Below, one piece after another: positions 30,922-38,951 of a stretch of DNA of 64,000 nt. The DNA is taken from the NCBI RefSeq assembly GCF_016584105.1, contig NZ_NRSM01000002.1, positions 1 through 64,000 of the forward strand. Direction: 5' to 3'. Origin of the DNA: Ectothiorhodospira shaposhnikovii. Lineage in GTDB: Bacteria > Pseudomonadota > Gammaproteobacteria > Ectothiorhodospirales > Ectothiorhodospiraceae. The notes beneath the pieces were generated by a model, which ran no database searches, was not told where the DNA came from, and saw nothing but the letters and a program-made list of their open reading frames with translations. Numbering within the stretch: the first letter of the stretch is position 1; each line of letters starts with the position of its first letter. A program made the position numbers and the translations under genes.

Positions 30922-32820
30922 ATGGCTAACAGACCATCCAGCAGTTCCAGCGGGCGCCAGGCCGCCCTGGCGCGCCGGCAGGCCCTCTCCAACCGGGGCA
31001 AGGGCAGCACCGGTGTCGCCCCTCGACCGGCGGCCCCCAGGCCGGCACCGGAACCGACCGTAAGCCGGCCGGCGCCCACTGCCCGCCGATCTGTACCCAT
31101 GGTGACCGCCCCCGCCCGTGGTCGGACCACGGCCCCCCGTGCCGTGGTGACCGAAGCTTCCGGTCGCGCCCAGGCCCAGGCCCGTCGTGCCGCCCTGTCC
31201 CGGGGCGGCAAGCGGGCCGACACCTCCCGTGACCGGGTGCGGCAGGCCCCCGCGGTGGCGGCTTCTGAGCCGACCCTGCCATCTGCCACTGCCGGTTGCC
31301 AGTGCGGTGGGAAATGTGGCCGTCATACGGAATCCGCCGCCTCACCGGCCAAGCCGGAGCGGACCGTGACCCGTAGCCATTCCCTGTCCCGTCGGGGCAA
31401 TGATCGGCCCGGCAACGGGCAGGATCGACGTCGGAATACCCCCCGTCGCAACACCCCCAACACCCTGCCGACGGGCCGCCTGCAGTCCCAGGCCCGGCGT
31501 GCCGCCCTAGCCAGCCGGGGCAAATCGGCCGCCAACACCCCCACCTCGGCGGCCAGTCTGGCCCGGCAGGCCAATCCGCGCCTGTCCGGGCGGGAACTGG
31601 CCCGCAGCGTGCGTGCCCAGCGCAGTCAGGGCGGCGCCATGGGCACCCGCCGCACGCCTCCCACCGGACGCACCCGCCCCGGACCGGCCCAAGATCAGCC
31701 CTGGAAGGTGGGGCTGTCGGAAACCGCCGCCGGACAGGCGGTGACCGGCACCCGGGTGGGCCGTAGTCAGGGGGTTACCGGTGATGACTCGGGCACCTGC
31801 CGCGCCATCACCGGCACGGAATACCTGGGTGCGGAGATCTTTCACGAATTCTGTCAGACCACCCCCCCCAGCCGACCGGAAAAGGTGCATGTCACCCGCA
31901 CGGGTCAGGGCAGTCGGGTAACCGGCAACGAACTGGGCCGGGGCGCCCGGGTGACGGGTAACGAACCGGGTACCTGCCGCCGGGTGACCGGAAACGAGTA
32001 CGTGGGCCAGGAGCAGTACGAACAGTTCTGCGATACGCCGCCACCGGGACCGACCCAGCCGCCCAAGGTGACCCATGCCACCACCGCCCGGGGGCACACC
32101 GTTTCCGGCAACATGCCCGGTCGTTCCCGTAAGGTCACCGGCGACGAGCCGGGTACCTGTCAGGCGGTGACGGGCACCCCCTACACCAGCCCGGAACAGA
32201 TCAGCGACTATTGCCCGCCCGAGGCCCAGGCCCGGATCGAGCAACGCACTTCCCTGGCCGCCCAACCCGGTCAGCCGGATTTCCCGCAACCCCTGGAAAC
32301 GATGCCGGGACAGGGTTTCACCGTCACCTCGCCGGCCCGTCAGGTAGAGCGTGAACGGCGCACCGTGGGCGTGACCGGTACCCGCTATGAGCAGCAAGGT
32401 GGTCGCGTGACCGGCCCCTTCGACATGGCGACGGACAAGGTCACCGGTACCGACCAGGCCCGCCCGGAACGGCTGCCCGCCGTGCCGCCGGAGTTGGACA
32501 CGGGGTTGCCGGAGATCGCACCAATCGACTTTGATCCTCAGCCGGAAACGCCCCGCCGCACCCGCATCACCGGGGAAGGCCAGTCCAGCGGCAAAAAGAT
32601 CACCGGCGATGACTGGGAACGGGGCGACCGGGTGACCGGCACCGAGGGCAGTTCCGCCCGCCGCCGCAATCCCACCCGGCCCGGTCTGATGGGCGCCATG
32701 CCAGCCGTCACCCACAAGCGTAACCAGGATGTGCCGCCGCCGGTGAGTCGCGTGACCGGCAGCAGCGGCAATACGGAAAAAGGATCACTGGTTACCTACT
32801 CAGGCGGCGCCCGGGGCTGA
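30922..32820 (+). CDS. csoS2: Carboxysome assembly scaffold CsoS2
   Basis: This disordered, highly basic scaffold bridges RuBisCO and shell. The 632 residues have four N-terminal RuBisCO-binding repeats (SSGRQAALARRQALSNRGK, QAQARRAALSRGGKRA, a weaker one at about 150, QSQARRAALASRGKSA). There are three middle repeats rich in VTG and paired Cys (VTGDDSGTCRAITGTEYLG and relatives, about 270-430). A shell-anchoring C-terminal region has spaced VTG motifs and the terminal GSLVTYSGG. Three middle repeats is few compared with the six described for Halothiobacillus. GGGGAAAG precedes the ATG. I could not establish a -1 frameshift site for a short isoform. Confidence 0.95.
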   Translation: MANRPSSSSSGRQAALARRQALSNRGKGSTGVAPRPAAPRPAPEPTVSRPAPTARRSVPMVTAPARGRTTAPRAVVTEASGRAQAQARRAALSRGGKRADTSRDRVRQAPAVAASEPTLPSATAGCQCGGKCGRHTESAASPAKPERTVTRSHSLSRRGNDRPGNGQDRRRNTPRRNTPNTLPTGRLQSQARRAALASRGKSAANTPTSAASLARQANPRLSGRELARSVRAQRSQGGAMGTRRTPPTGRTRPGPAQDQPWKVGLSETAAGQAVTGTRVGRSQGVTGDDSGTCRAITGTEYLGAEIFHEFCQTTPPSRPEKVHVTRTGQGSRVTGNELGRGARVTGNEPGTCRRVTGNEYVGQEQYEQFCDTPPPGPTQPPKVTHATTARGHTVSGNMPGRSRKVTGDEPGTCQAVTGTPYTSPEQISDYCPPEAQARIEQRTSLAAQPGQPDFPQPLETMPGQGFTVTSPARQVERERRTVGVTGTRYEQQGGRVTGPFDMATDKVTGTDQARPERLPAVPPELDTGLPEIAPIDFDPQPETPRRTRITGEGQSSGKKITGDDWERGDRVTGTEGSSARRRNPTRPGLMGAMPAVTHKRNQDVPPPVSRVTGSSGNTEKGSLVTYSGGARG

Positions 32821-32898
32821 CCCGCACGGACCCTGTCCCTTCAAAACCACTGAAAACACCACTGAAACCGACCCACACGTACCAGAGACCGACACACC

Positions 32899-34500
32899 AT
32901 GCTCACCCGCCGCCGCTCACACCGTGACAGTCTGATCTGGGCCACCGCCCCGACGGTTCGTCGTCATGGCCGCGGCGCGGCGGCCGCCCAGCCCTCGCCG
33001 ATCGCCCGGACGGCGCAGCCGTCCGAGGCGACACCGGTACAGGAAGTGCATCCCCGGCATGTGCACCGGGTTTCATCCCCGGCCCGGAACGGTCGGTCCC
33101 AGGCCCCGCTGCATCCGCTCACCGACAAGGCAGCCAACCACCGGCTCCAGGCCTACGAGACCGCGGTGAAATCATCCTTCGACCGGATCCTGCCGCTGCT
33201 GCGGGAACTGGCCGGACTGCAGCGGGAAAAGGGCTTTGTCGGCAAGGCCCAGGCCCTGGCGGAACAGACCCTGGGATTCCGGCTGCCGGATCATCTGCTG
33301 GCGGATGCCTGGATCAAGGGACTGGATCTGCCCCGCCTCCACGCCGCCTGCCTGTTCGAGACCTACTGCCGCATGGCCGATGGTTTCTTTGCCCACGACC
33401 CGCTCAAGGGCCATGACACCCGGGCATTCAATACCTTCCTGCAAGGCTGTGGCTTTCACCTGATGGACGTCACGCCCTGTGCCGACGGTCGTCTGGCCCA
33501 CGCCATCAGCTATGTACTGCGCCTGCCCTTCGGCGCGGTCCGACGGCGCTCATCCGCCGGCGCCCTGTTCGACGTGGAGGACACGGTGAGCAAATGGGTG
33601 GAGGTGGAACATGCCCGCTACCGGGCCGGCACGCCCAACACCGCCGATGCCCCGACCCGATATCTGAAGACGGTGATCTACCACTTCAGCTCCCGTCATC
33701 CCGCCCACGAGGGCTGCGCCGCCCACGGCTCCGACGATACGGCGGCGGCCCGGGCCGGTCTGGAACGTTTGCAGGCCTTCCGCCAGGCGGTGGAAAACGG
33801 ATTCTGCTGCGGCGCCTCCGTCGCCCTGCTGCTCATCGGTCTGGACACGGATACCGATGCCCTGCGCATCCATGTCCCCGACGCCGGTGGGCACATGGAC
33901 CTGCAATCGGGCCTGGATACCCGTGACATCTACCGTCAGACCCTGTCCATGACGCCGGAGGCCGCCCGCGGCCACATTCTGGAGCAGGTTCGCCGACACG
34001 CCCCCGCCGCACCCGACGAAGGCATGGTGAAGCTGATCGCCCATCTGGTGGAACACAACCTGTCCCAACTGGACTACGTGGACCGCCGTCACGGCGGTGC
34101 CTACCCGGACCAGGGCCACGCGGAGCGCTTCATGGGCGTGGGCATCGGTTTCGAGGAGATCCAGTTGCGCAACCTCACCTTCTTCGCCTACCTGCACACG
34201 GTGGAGGAAGGTGCCGCCGACCTGGATGTGGGATGCCGCATCCTGGGGGGACTCAATCACCCCCACGGCCTGCCCATCCCGGTGGTGATCCGATTCGACT
34301 ACCACGGCCAGGTGCCCGGCGCCCGGGAGCGGGCCATCGCCCGCTGCCTGCAGGTGGACCGGGCCATGACCGAACGCTACGCCCCCCTCGTCCGGGACGG
34401 CCTGCTGCACCGTCTGCTGGTGGTGCGGGACTGTGACACCCGCAGCGGTCTGGAGCGGGTGGCCGCGTCCACGGATCCAAGCGGACAAGGAGGACACTGA
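32899..34500 (+). CDS. csoSCA: Carboxysomal carbonic anhydrase CsoSCA (CsoS3)
   Basis: This zinc beta-type carbonic anhydrase converts HCO3- to CO2 inside the shell. The 533 residues have a disordered basic N-terminus (about 1-75, RuBisCO-binding region in relatives), a helical domain and the catalytic domain. The zinc and dyad residues are C194-x-D196-x-R198, H262 and C273. The C-terminal pseudo-catalytic domain has lost these ligands. Its TGA overlaps the csoS4A ATG by one base. The ribosome-binding site is weak. Confidence 0.96.
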   Translation: MLTRRRSHRDSLIWATAPTVRRHGRGAAAAQPSPIARTAQPSEATPVQEVHPRHVHRVSSPARNGRSQAPLHPLTDKAANHRLQAYETAVKSSFDRILPLLRELAGLQREKGFVGKAQALAEQTLGFRLPDHLLADAWIKGLDLPRLHAACLFETYCRMADGFFAHDPLKGHDTRAFNTFLQGCGFHLMDVTPCADGRLAHAISYVLRLPFGAVRRRSSAGALFDVEDTVSKWVEVEHARYRAGTPNTADAPTRYLKTVIYHFSSRHPAHEGCAAHGSDDTAAARAGLERLQAFRQAVENGFCCGASVALLLIGLDTDTDALRIHVPDAGGHMDLQSGLDTRDIYRQTLSMTPEAARGHILEQVRRHAPAAPDEGMVKLIAHLVEHNLSQLDYVDRRHGGAYPDQGHAERFMGVGIGFEEIQLRNLTFFAYLHTVEEGAADLDVGCRILGGLNHPHGLPIPVVIRFDYHGQVPGARERAIARCLQVDRAMTERYAPLVRDGLLHRLLVVRDCDTRSGLERVAASTDPSGQGGH

Positions 34501-34772
34501 TGAAGATCTGTCAGGTGGAGCGCCCGCTGGTATCCACCAACCGGATACCCGGCTTTGAACACAAGCACCTGCTGGTGGTGCGCGACGGCAGCTCCCGTCA
34601 GGTGGCGGTGGATTCCGTGGGCTGCATCCCCGGTGACTGGGTGATCTGCGTGGGCAGCTCGGCGGCCCGGGAGGCCGCCGGCAGCAAGGAGTTTCCCAGC
34701 GACCTGACCATCGTCGGCATCATCGACCGCTGGCCGCCGGAAAACGAAGCCGGCGGCGGGGAGTCGAGCTGA
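34500..34772 (+). CDS. csoS4A: Carboxysome vertex protein CsoS4A (BMV pentamer)
   Basis: The 90-residue BMV (EutN/CcmL) fold protein forms pentamers that close the icosahedral vertices. The N-terminus MKICQVERPLVSTNRIPGF and GCIPGDWVICVGSSAAR are family signatures. It is coupled at both ends by one-base TGATG overlaps with csoSCA and csoS4B. Confidence 0.95.
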   Translation: MKICQVERPLVSTNRIPGFEHKHLLVVRDGSSRQVAVDSVGCIPGDWVICVGSSAAREAAGSKEFPSDLTIVGIIDRWPPENEAGGGESS

Positions 34773-35020
34773 TGGAAGTCCGGCAAGTGGTGGGGTCGGT
34801 GGTCTGTACACAGCGCATCCCGGGGCTGGCCCATGTGGATCTGCGTCTGGTGCGGGACCCCCAGGGCCACCAGACCGTGGCCACCGATCCGGTGGGTGCC
34901 CGCCCGGGTGACTGGGTGTTCCTGGTCAGTGGTTCCGCGGCCCGCTATGCCATGGGCAACGTGGACATCCTCACCGACCTGACCGTGGGCGGTGTGATCG
35001 ACCAGTGGGAACCGGCATGA
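34772..35020 (+). CDS. csoS4B: Carboxysome vertex protein CsoS4B (BMV pentamer)
   Basis: The 82-residue paralogue of CsoS4A ([39 protein letters not shown]) is a second pentamer-forming vertex protein. It overlaps csoS4A by one base and lies 46 bases before the first csoS1. Confidence 0.95.
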   Translation: MEVRQVVGSVVCTQRIPGLAHVDLRLVRDPQGHQTVATDPVGARPGDWVFLVSGSAARYAMGNVDILTDLTVGGVIDQWEPA

Positions 35021-35066
35021 CGGGGATTTTGACAACGATGATCCGAAACAACACAGGAGAGACACC

Positions 35067-35372
35067 ATGAGTGGCGACAAATACGGCATTGCCCTGGGGA
35101 TGATCGAGACCCGCGGCCTGGTCCCCGCCATCGAGGCGGCCGATGCCATGACCAAGGCCGCCGAGGTGCGGCTGATCGGGCGGGAGTTCGTCGGCGGCGG
35201 CTATGTGACCGTGCTGGTGCGCGGCGAGACCGGCGCGGTGAACGCCGCCGTGCGGGCCGGCGCCGATGCCTGCGAGCGGGTGGGTGACGGCCTGGTGGCC
35301 GCCCATATCATCGCCCGCCCCCACCGGGAGGTGGAGCCCATCCTGCCCGTGGGCGGCCCCAGCACCGAATGA
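35067..35372 (+). CDS. csoS1: Carboxysome shell hexamer protein CsoS1 (copy 1)
   Basis: The 101-residue single-BMC-domain protein tiles the shell facets. It contains the core [26 protein letters not shown] and the pore-side [13 protein letters not shown]. It differs from the second copy only at the N-terminal five residues and the last eight. AGGAGAG lies upstream of the ATG. Confidence 0.96.
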   Translation: MSGDKYGIALGMIETRGLVPAIEAADAMTKAAEVRLIGREFVGGGYVTVLVRGETGAVNAAVRAGADACERVGDGLVAAHIIARPHREVEPILPVGGPSTE

Positions 35373-35662
35373 CCCGGCATCCGGGATGAACACACATCAA
35401 AGTGAATGATCGGAGAGACGAAGATGGCCAATGACAACTACGGTATCGCGCTGGGGATGATCGAGACCCGAGGCCTGGTGCCCGCCATCGAGGCGGCGGA
35501 CGCCATGACCAAGGCCGCCGAGGTGCGACTGATCGGACGGGAGTTCGTCGGCGGCGGCTATGTGACCGTGCTGGTGCGCGGCGAGACCGGCGCGGTGAAC
35601 GCCGCCGTGCGGGCCGGCGCCGATGCCTGCGAGCGGGTGGGTGACGGCCTGGTGGCCGCCCA
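35181..35662 (+). repeat. 125-bp exact direct repeat within the two csoS1 genes
   Basis: Bases 35181-35305 and 35538-35662 are identical, offset by 357 bp. The flanking csoS1 codons differ only at scattered third positions. This indicates a recent tandem duplication or gene conversion. Confidence 0.85.
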
Positions 35663-35729
35663 CATCATCGCCCGTCCCCACCGGGAGGTGGAGCCGATCC
35701 TGGGCAAGACCGGCGGTAGCGCCGCCTGA
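35424..35729 (+). CDS. csoS1: Carboxysome shell hexamer protein CsoS1 (copy 2)
   Basis: This 101-residue paralogue has the same BMC core as copy 1, with a different start (MANDN) and tail (GKTGGSAA). The ATG at 35424 follows GGAGAG; an upstream ATG at 35406 lies before that site. Which copy corresponds to CsoS1A, B or C of other species cannot be told. Confidence 0.96.
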   Translation: MANDNYGIALGMIETRGLVPAIEAADAMTKAAEVRLIGREFVGGGYVTVLVRGETGAVNAAVRAGADACERVGDGLVAAHIIARPHREVEPILGKTGGSAA

Positions 35730-35731
35730 CG

Positions 35732-36223
35732 ATGATGGGACGTCCGGTGTCATCCGGCCGCATTCATCCCCGCATCCCCGGCTATCTCGGTCGCGCCCTG
35801 AGCCTTGAGTTTTCGGCGGTCCAGCAGTACATGACCCAGGCCTCGCTGGTGGAGGCCTGGGGCCTGCCGGAAGCCGCGGCCCGACTGCGCCGGGAGATGG
35901 TGGAGGAAATGCACCACGCCGACCGTCTCACCCAGCGCATGCTGGCGCTGGGGTTTGCCCCCGCCGCCTCCCAGCTGCATCCGGCCCGCGCCGGTGGCCA
36001 TCTGGCGGACCTGCTGCGGGAAGACCTACGCCTGGAACGGGAGATCATCGCGCTTTACCAGGATGCCGCGCTGTATTGCCGACGTCTGGGTGACGCCGGC
36101 CACGAAGCTTTCTTTGCCGCCCTGCTGGAAGAAGAGATCCACGGATTTCATGGCCTGGAACAGTGGCTGGCATCACTGGCCCCGGAACGGCATCATGATT
36201 TCGGGGATCGTGTCTATTTCTGA
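35732..36223 (+). CDS. Bacterioferritin-like protein of the carboxysome operon
   Basis: This 163-residue ferritin-like four-helix protein has a candidate di-iron site: Glu in ALSLEFSAVQQY, EEMHHADRL, ERE in the third helix, and LLEEEIHGFHGLEQW. Homologues are a regular accessory gene after csoS1 in many alpha-carboxysome operons, but their role there is not established. It begins two bases after the csoS1 stop (ATGATG; the second ATG is possible). Confidence 0.85.
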   Translation: MMGRPVSSGRIHPRIPGYLGRALSLEFSAVQQYMTQASLVEAWGLPEAAARLRREMVEEMHHADRLTQRMLALGFAPAASQLHPARAGGHLADLLREDLRLEREIIALYQDAALYCRRLGDAGHEAFFAALLEEEIHGFHGLEQWLASLAPERHHDFGDRVYF

Positions 36224-36236
36224 AGGAGAACCGCCC

Positions 36237-36509
36237 ATGCATCCCGACTGGACCCGCCGTGAACGCCCGTTGCGACTGGAACGCCGTCTGGCTTTTCCGG
36301 ACTACGAAGCCACACGCCGCTTTCTGGAACAGGCCGGGGCAGTGTCGGAACAGGAAGGGGTGTATCCCGACATCAGTTTCGGACGCACCTATGTCAACAT
36401 CACCCTGCATGCCGACGACAATGCCACCGAACTGAGCGACGAACAACGCCGTTTCGTCGACGCCCTGGATGCCTTCCAGCCCACGGAAACCACCGAGGCG
36501 CACCCATGA
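36237..36509 (+). CDS. acRAF-like protein (pterin dehydratase-like RuBisCO assembly factor)
   Basis: The 90-residue protein resembles pterin-4a-carbinolamine dehydratases (LERRLAFPDYEATRRFLEQA, YPDISFGRTYVNITLHADD) but lacks the usual catalytic His-His-Pro pattern. PCD-like proteins at this position in cso operons act as RuBisCO assembly chaperones (acRAF). AAGGAG lies 7 bases before the ATG at 36237. Its stop overlaps the next ATG by four bases. Confidence 0.85.
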   Translation: MHPDWTRRERPLRLERRLAFPDYEATRRFLEQAGAVSEQEGVYPDISFGRTYVNITLHADDNATELSDEQRRFVDALDAFQPTETTEAHP

Positions 36510-36739
36510 CCGAACCCAAGCACGAGCCGTCACCGCCCGCGTCCGGCGCAAAATCCCCGCTCCCCGCCTCATCCGCCGACACGACCCAGGCCAACCCGGA
36601 AGCCACCCGCACACCCGCGGCGCAGGGCACTCCGGCCACGGCCACGACCCGGCGCCGCCGGAGCCCGGGCACCCGCAAGCCACAACCCCGAACCGCCGAC
36701 ACCGGATACCTCCCGGGCCGCCGGGTCTGGCCCGACTGA
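36506..36739 (+). CDS. Small disordered protein, candidate alpha-type McdB
   Basis: The 77 residues are Pro/Ala/Thr/Ser-rich with basic patches (ATTRRRRSPGTRK) and no hydrophobic core. The protein ends GYLPGRRVWPD. Alpha-McdB carboxysome-positioning proteins are small, disordered, encoded after acRAF and share an invariant Trp near the C-terminus, all as here. McdB normally works with the ParA-type ATPase McdA, which is not encoded in this window. It is coupled to acRAF by ATGA. The assignment is inference from position, composition and the terminal Trp. Confidence 0.6.
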   Translation: MTEPKHEPSPPASGAKSPLPASSADTTQANPEATRTPAAQGTPATATTRRRRSPGTRKPQPRTADTGYLPGRRVWPD

Positions 36740-36748
36740 GCCACCAAC

Positions 36749-37783
36749 ATGGACGAGCGACACGACACTGGCACGGAGGATGCGGGATCCCAGGATGAAT
36801 CGCGCCAGCCGGACATGCCCAACCGGTTCATCCGCCACGCCAGCCTGCGGCAGTTGCAGATCCTGGAGGCCATCGTCCGGCTGGGCAGCTTCACCCGGGC
36901 CGCGGAAGAGCTGTTCCTGACCCAACCCACCGTCTCCATGCAGATCAAGAAGCTCTCCGAGACCGTGGGCGCACCCCTGTTCATGCCGTCGGGGCGCAAT
37001 GTGGAGCCCACCGAGGCAGGCCGGGAGGTCTACCAGGCCGTCAGGGTCATTCTGGACACCCTGGCAGACCTGGAAATACGCCTGGCGGATCTCAAGGGCC
37101 TCAAGCGGGGCCGTTTCCGGCTGGGGGTCATCACCACGGCAAAGTATTTCGCCCCGGAGATCCTGGGGGCCTTCTGCGAGGCCTACCCCGGCATCGACGT
37201 CTCCCTCAAGGTCAGCAATCGTGACCGCATCATCGAACGGATGCTCAACCAGGAGGATGACCTGTACATCTTCGGAGAACCGGACTCCATCGGGCTGTCC
37301 GTGGAGGCCACCTATCTGGCGCCCAACCCCCTGATCATCGTCGCTCGCGCCGACCATCCCCTTGCCGGCGTGAAGAACATCCCGCTGGAGCGGATCATTC
37401 AGGAACGTTTCATCCTGCGCGAGCCGGGCTCGGGCATCCGGGATGCGGTAACCCGACTGTTCGGCAAGCACGGCCTCAAGCCCAACGTGCGCATGGAACT
37501 GGGCAGCAACGAGGCCATCAAGCACGCCATCATCGCCGGCCTGGGGATCTCCGCCCTCTCCCTGCATTCCCTGAATCTGGACGGCGGTGCCGGACGACTC
37601 ACCATGCTGGACGTGGAAGGCTTCCCCATTCAGCGTGCCTGGTACCTGGTGCACCCCAAGGGACGGGACCTGTCACTGATCGCACGGGCCTTCCTGGCCT
37701 TTGCCGTGGATCGGGAGGCCGAGATTCAGGCCTCGCTGGACCAAACCCATGCGGCCCTGCGTCTCTCCAGTCCGTCCGCCTGA
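36749..37783 (+). CDS. cbbR: LysR-type regulator of RuBisCO genes, CbbR
   Basis: The 344-residue LysR-type regulator has its HTH at about 30-90 (LRQLQILEAIVRLGSFTRAAEELFLTQPTVSMQIKKLSE) and a substrate-binding domain. FRLGVITTAKYFAPEILGAF is the CbbR-type start of the effector domain. Known CbbRs sense RuBP, PEP or NADPH and activate cbb operons. Unusually it is not divergent from cbbL but lies last in the same direction, nine bases after the McdB candidate. It has about 30 extra N-terminal residues before the HTH; a start at the internal MPNRF is possible. Confidence 0.92.
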   Translation: MDERHDTGTEDAGSQDESRQPDMPNRFIRHASLRQLQILEAIVRLGSFTRAAEELFLTQPTVSMQIKKLSETVGAPLFMPSGRNVEPTEAGREVYQAVRVILDTLADLEIRLADLKGLKRGRFRLGVITTAKYFAPEILGAFCEAYPGIDVSLKVSNRDRIIERMLNQEDDLYIFGEPDSIGLSVEATYLAPNPLIIVARADHPLAGVKNIPLERIIQERFILREPGSGIRDAVTRLFGKHGLKPNVRMELGSNEAIKHAIIAGLGISALSLHSLNLDGGAGRLTMLDVEGFPIQRAWYLVHPKGRDLSLIARAFLAFAVDREAEIQASLDQTHAALRLSSPSA

Positions 37784-37895
37784 GCCCCGGCGCCGCCAGC
37801 GTTACGCCGGTCGCCCCGACCGGTGTGTCCTTGGCTCAAGAACCCTGGCACCAGCGGTGTTATCATGCGGAAAATCAAGACCGGCGGCCCAGAAC

Positions 37896-38951
37896 ATGCA
37901 GGTGCATACCTACCCCATCGAGGAACGCATCCAGTGGCTGATCAACCTGTCCCGCAAGCATTCGGAACTGTTCTGCAGCCCGGCGGCCTCTCTCGCCCGG
38001 GATCGCTATCTGGCACGGCATTCCACCCGCATCGCCGTGCTCAAGTGCATGGATGGGCGCATTCATATCCCCCATGCCACCCGCACCCCGCTGGGTATCA
38101 TCCGTCCGTTCCGCAACCTGGGCGGACGCTTTGATCTGGGCTGGCCGTTTCTGGGCAAGCTGATTTCGGACATGGCGCAGGACGCCGCCTCCGCCGGACA
38201 CCGGGCGCTGCTGATGATCACCTATCATCTGTCCCGGGGTGACTGCTCCCGAGGCTGTGCCGGCTTCGACTACGACACCGGAGCGGCCATCGCCCACACT
38301 CACCAGATCCGCGCCCAGGCGGAAGCCCTGTTCGGCCGCGACCGCCAGCAGGTGTACCCGCTGGTCTGCGGCTTCGAGACCGACACCGATGCCCTGATCA
38401 TCCACGGCGACCGGGACGAGGTGCTGGATATCAGCCAACTGGATGCGGGAGATGCCCCAGATCTGGAAAGCCACCTGATGACCGTATGCCCCGACATGCC
38501 GGCGGAAGTGCGGAGGGATCTGCTGCCCCTGCTGGAAGGCAACCTGACCCATGTGCATGCCCTGCGGGGCGTGGCCAGGGAGTTGGACATCCAGCATCGG
38601 GAATGGGCCATCTGCGTTGGCCGGGGCTTCGACTTCCTGCATGTGCCCAACACGGCCCTGATCATCGGCCCCTACAGTCCGGATCTGTCCACCCCCGTGC
38701 ACAAGGCCGCGGGGATCATCGAGCACAACATGGCCGCGGGCCGGATCCCCGATGACGGCTTCATGTTGCTGGCCTCGGCCCCCTATGAGGACATCGGCCC
38801 GGACCGGGCGCGCGCCACGCTGGAATCCCGTTTTCTGACGGACTTTGCCCGGGAGGTGATCCGCAGGGATTTCCCGGAGCTGGCCCGCCGCATGGTGCCC
38901 CACACGGCGGTGGTGAACTGGCGCACACGCGGTCTGGAGCTGCTGGATTAA
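37896..38951 (+). CDS. CsoSCA-like / beta-carbonic-anhydrase-like protein outside the carboxysome operon
   Basis: This 351-residue protein has a zinc-site pattern like CsoSCA: C51-x-D53-x-R55 (LKCMDGRIHIP), a RNLGGRFDLGW loop like the beta-CA RNAGN region, H111 in ITYHLSRGDC, and C121 (GCAGFD). C117 is an extra candidate ligand. The segment GFETDTDALIIHG matches GLDTDTDALRIHV of the CsoSCA in this window. The basic disordered N-terminus and the large C-terminal pseudo-domain of CsoSCA are missing. The ATG at 37896 has only a weak ribosome-binding site. A 6-bp hairpin (37807-37823) separates it from cbbR. Activity in the cytosol would short-circuit CO2 concentration, so its role is open. Confidence 0.7.
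   Translation: MQVHTYPIEERIQWLINLSRKHSELFCSPAASLARDRYLARHSTRIAVLKCMDGRIHIPHATRTPLGIIRPFRNLGGRFDLGWPFLGKLISDMAQDAASAGHRALLMITYHLSRGDCSRGCAGFDYDTGAAIAHTHQIRAQAEALFGRDRQQVYPLVCGFETDTDALIIHGDRDEVLDISQLDAGDAPDLESHLMTVCPDMPAEVRRDLLPLLEGNLTHVHALRGVARELDIQHREWAICVGRGFDFLHVPNTALIIGPYSPDLSTPVHKAAGIIEHNMAAGRIPDDGFMLLASAPYEDIGPDRARATLESRFLTDFAREVIRRDFPELARRMVPHTAVVNWRTRGLELLD

Noticed and set aside
31700-32820. Regularly spaced VTG-coding repeats in csoS2 looked like an array
   Set aside because: They are codon-level repeats of the CsoS2 protein with variable spacing, not identical repeats with unique spacers.
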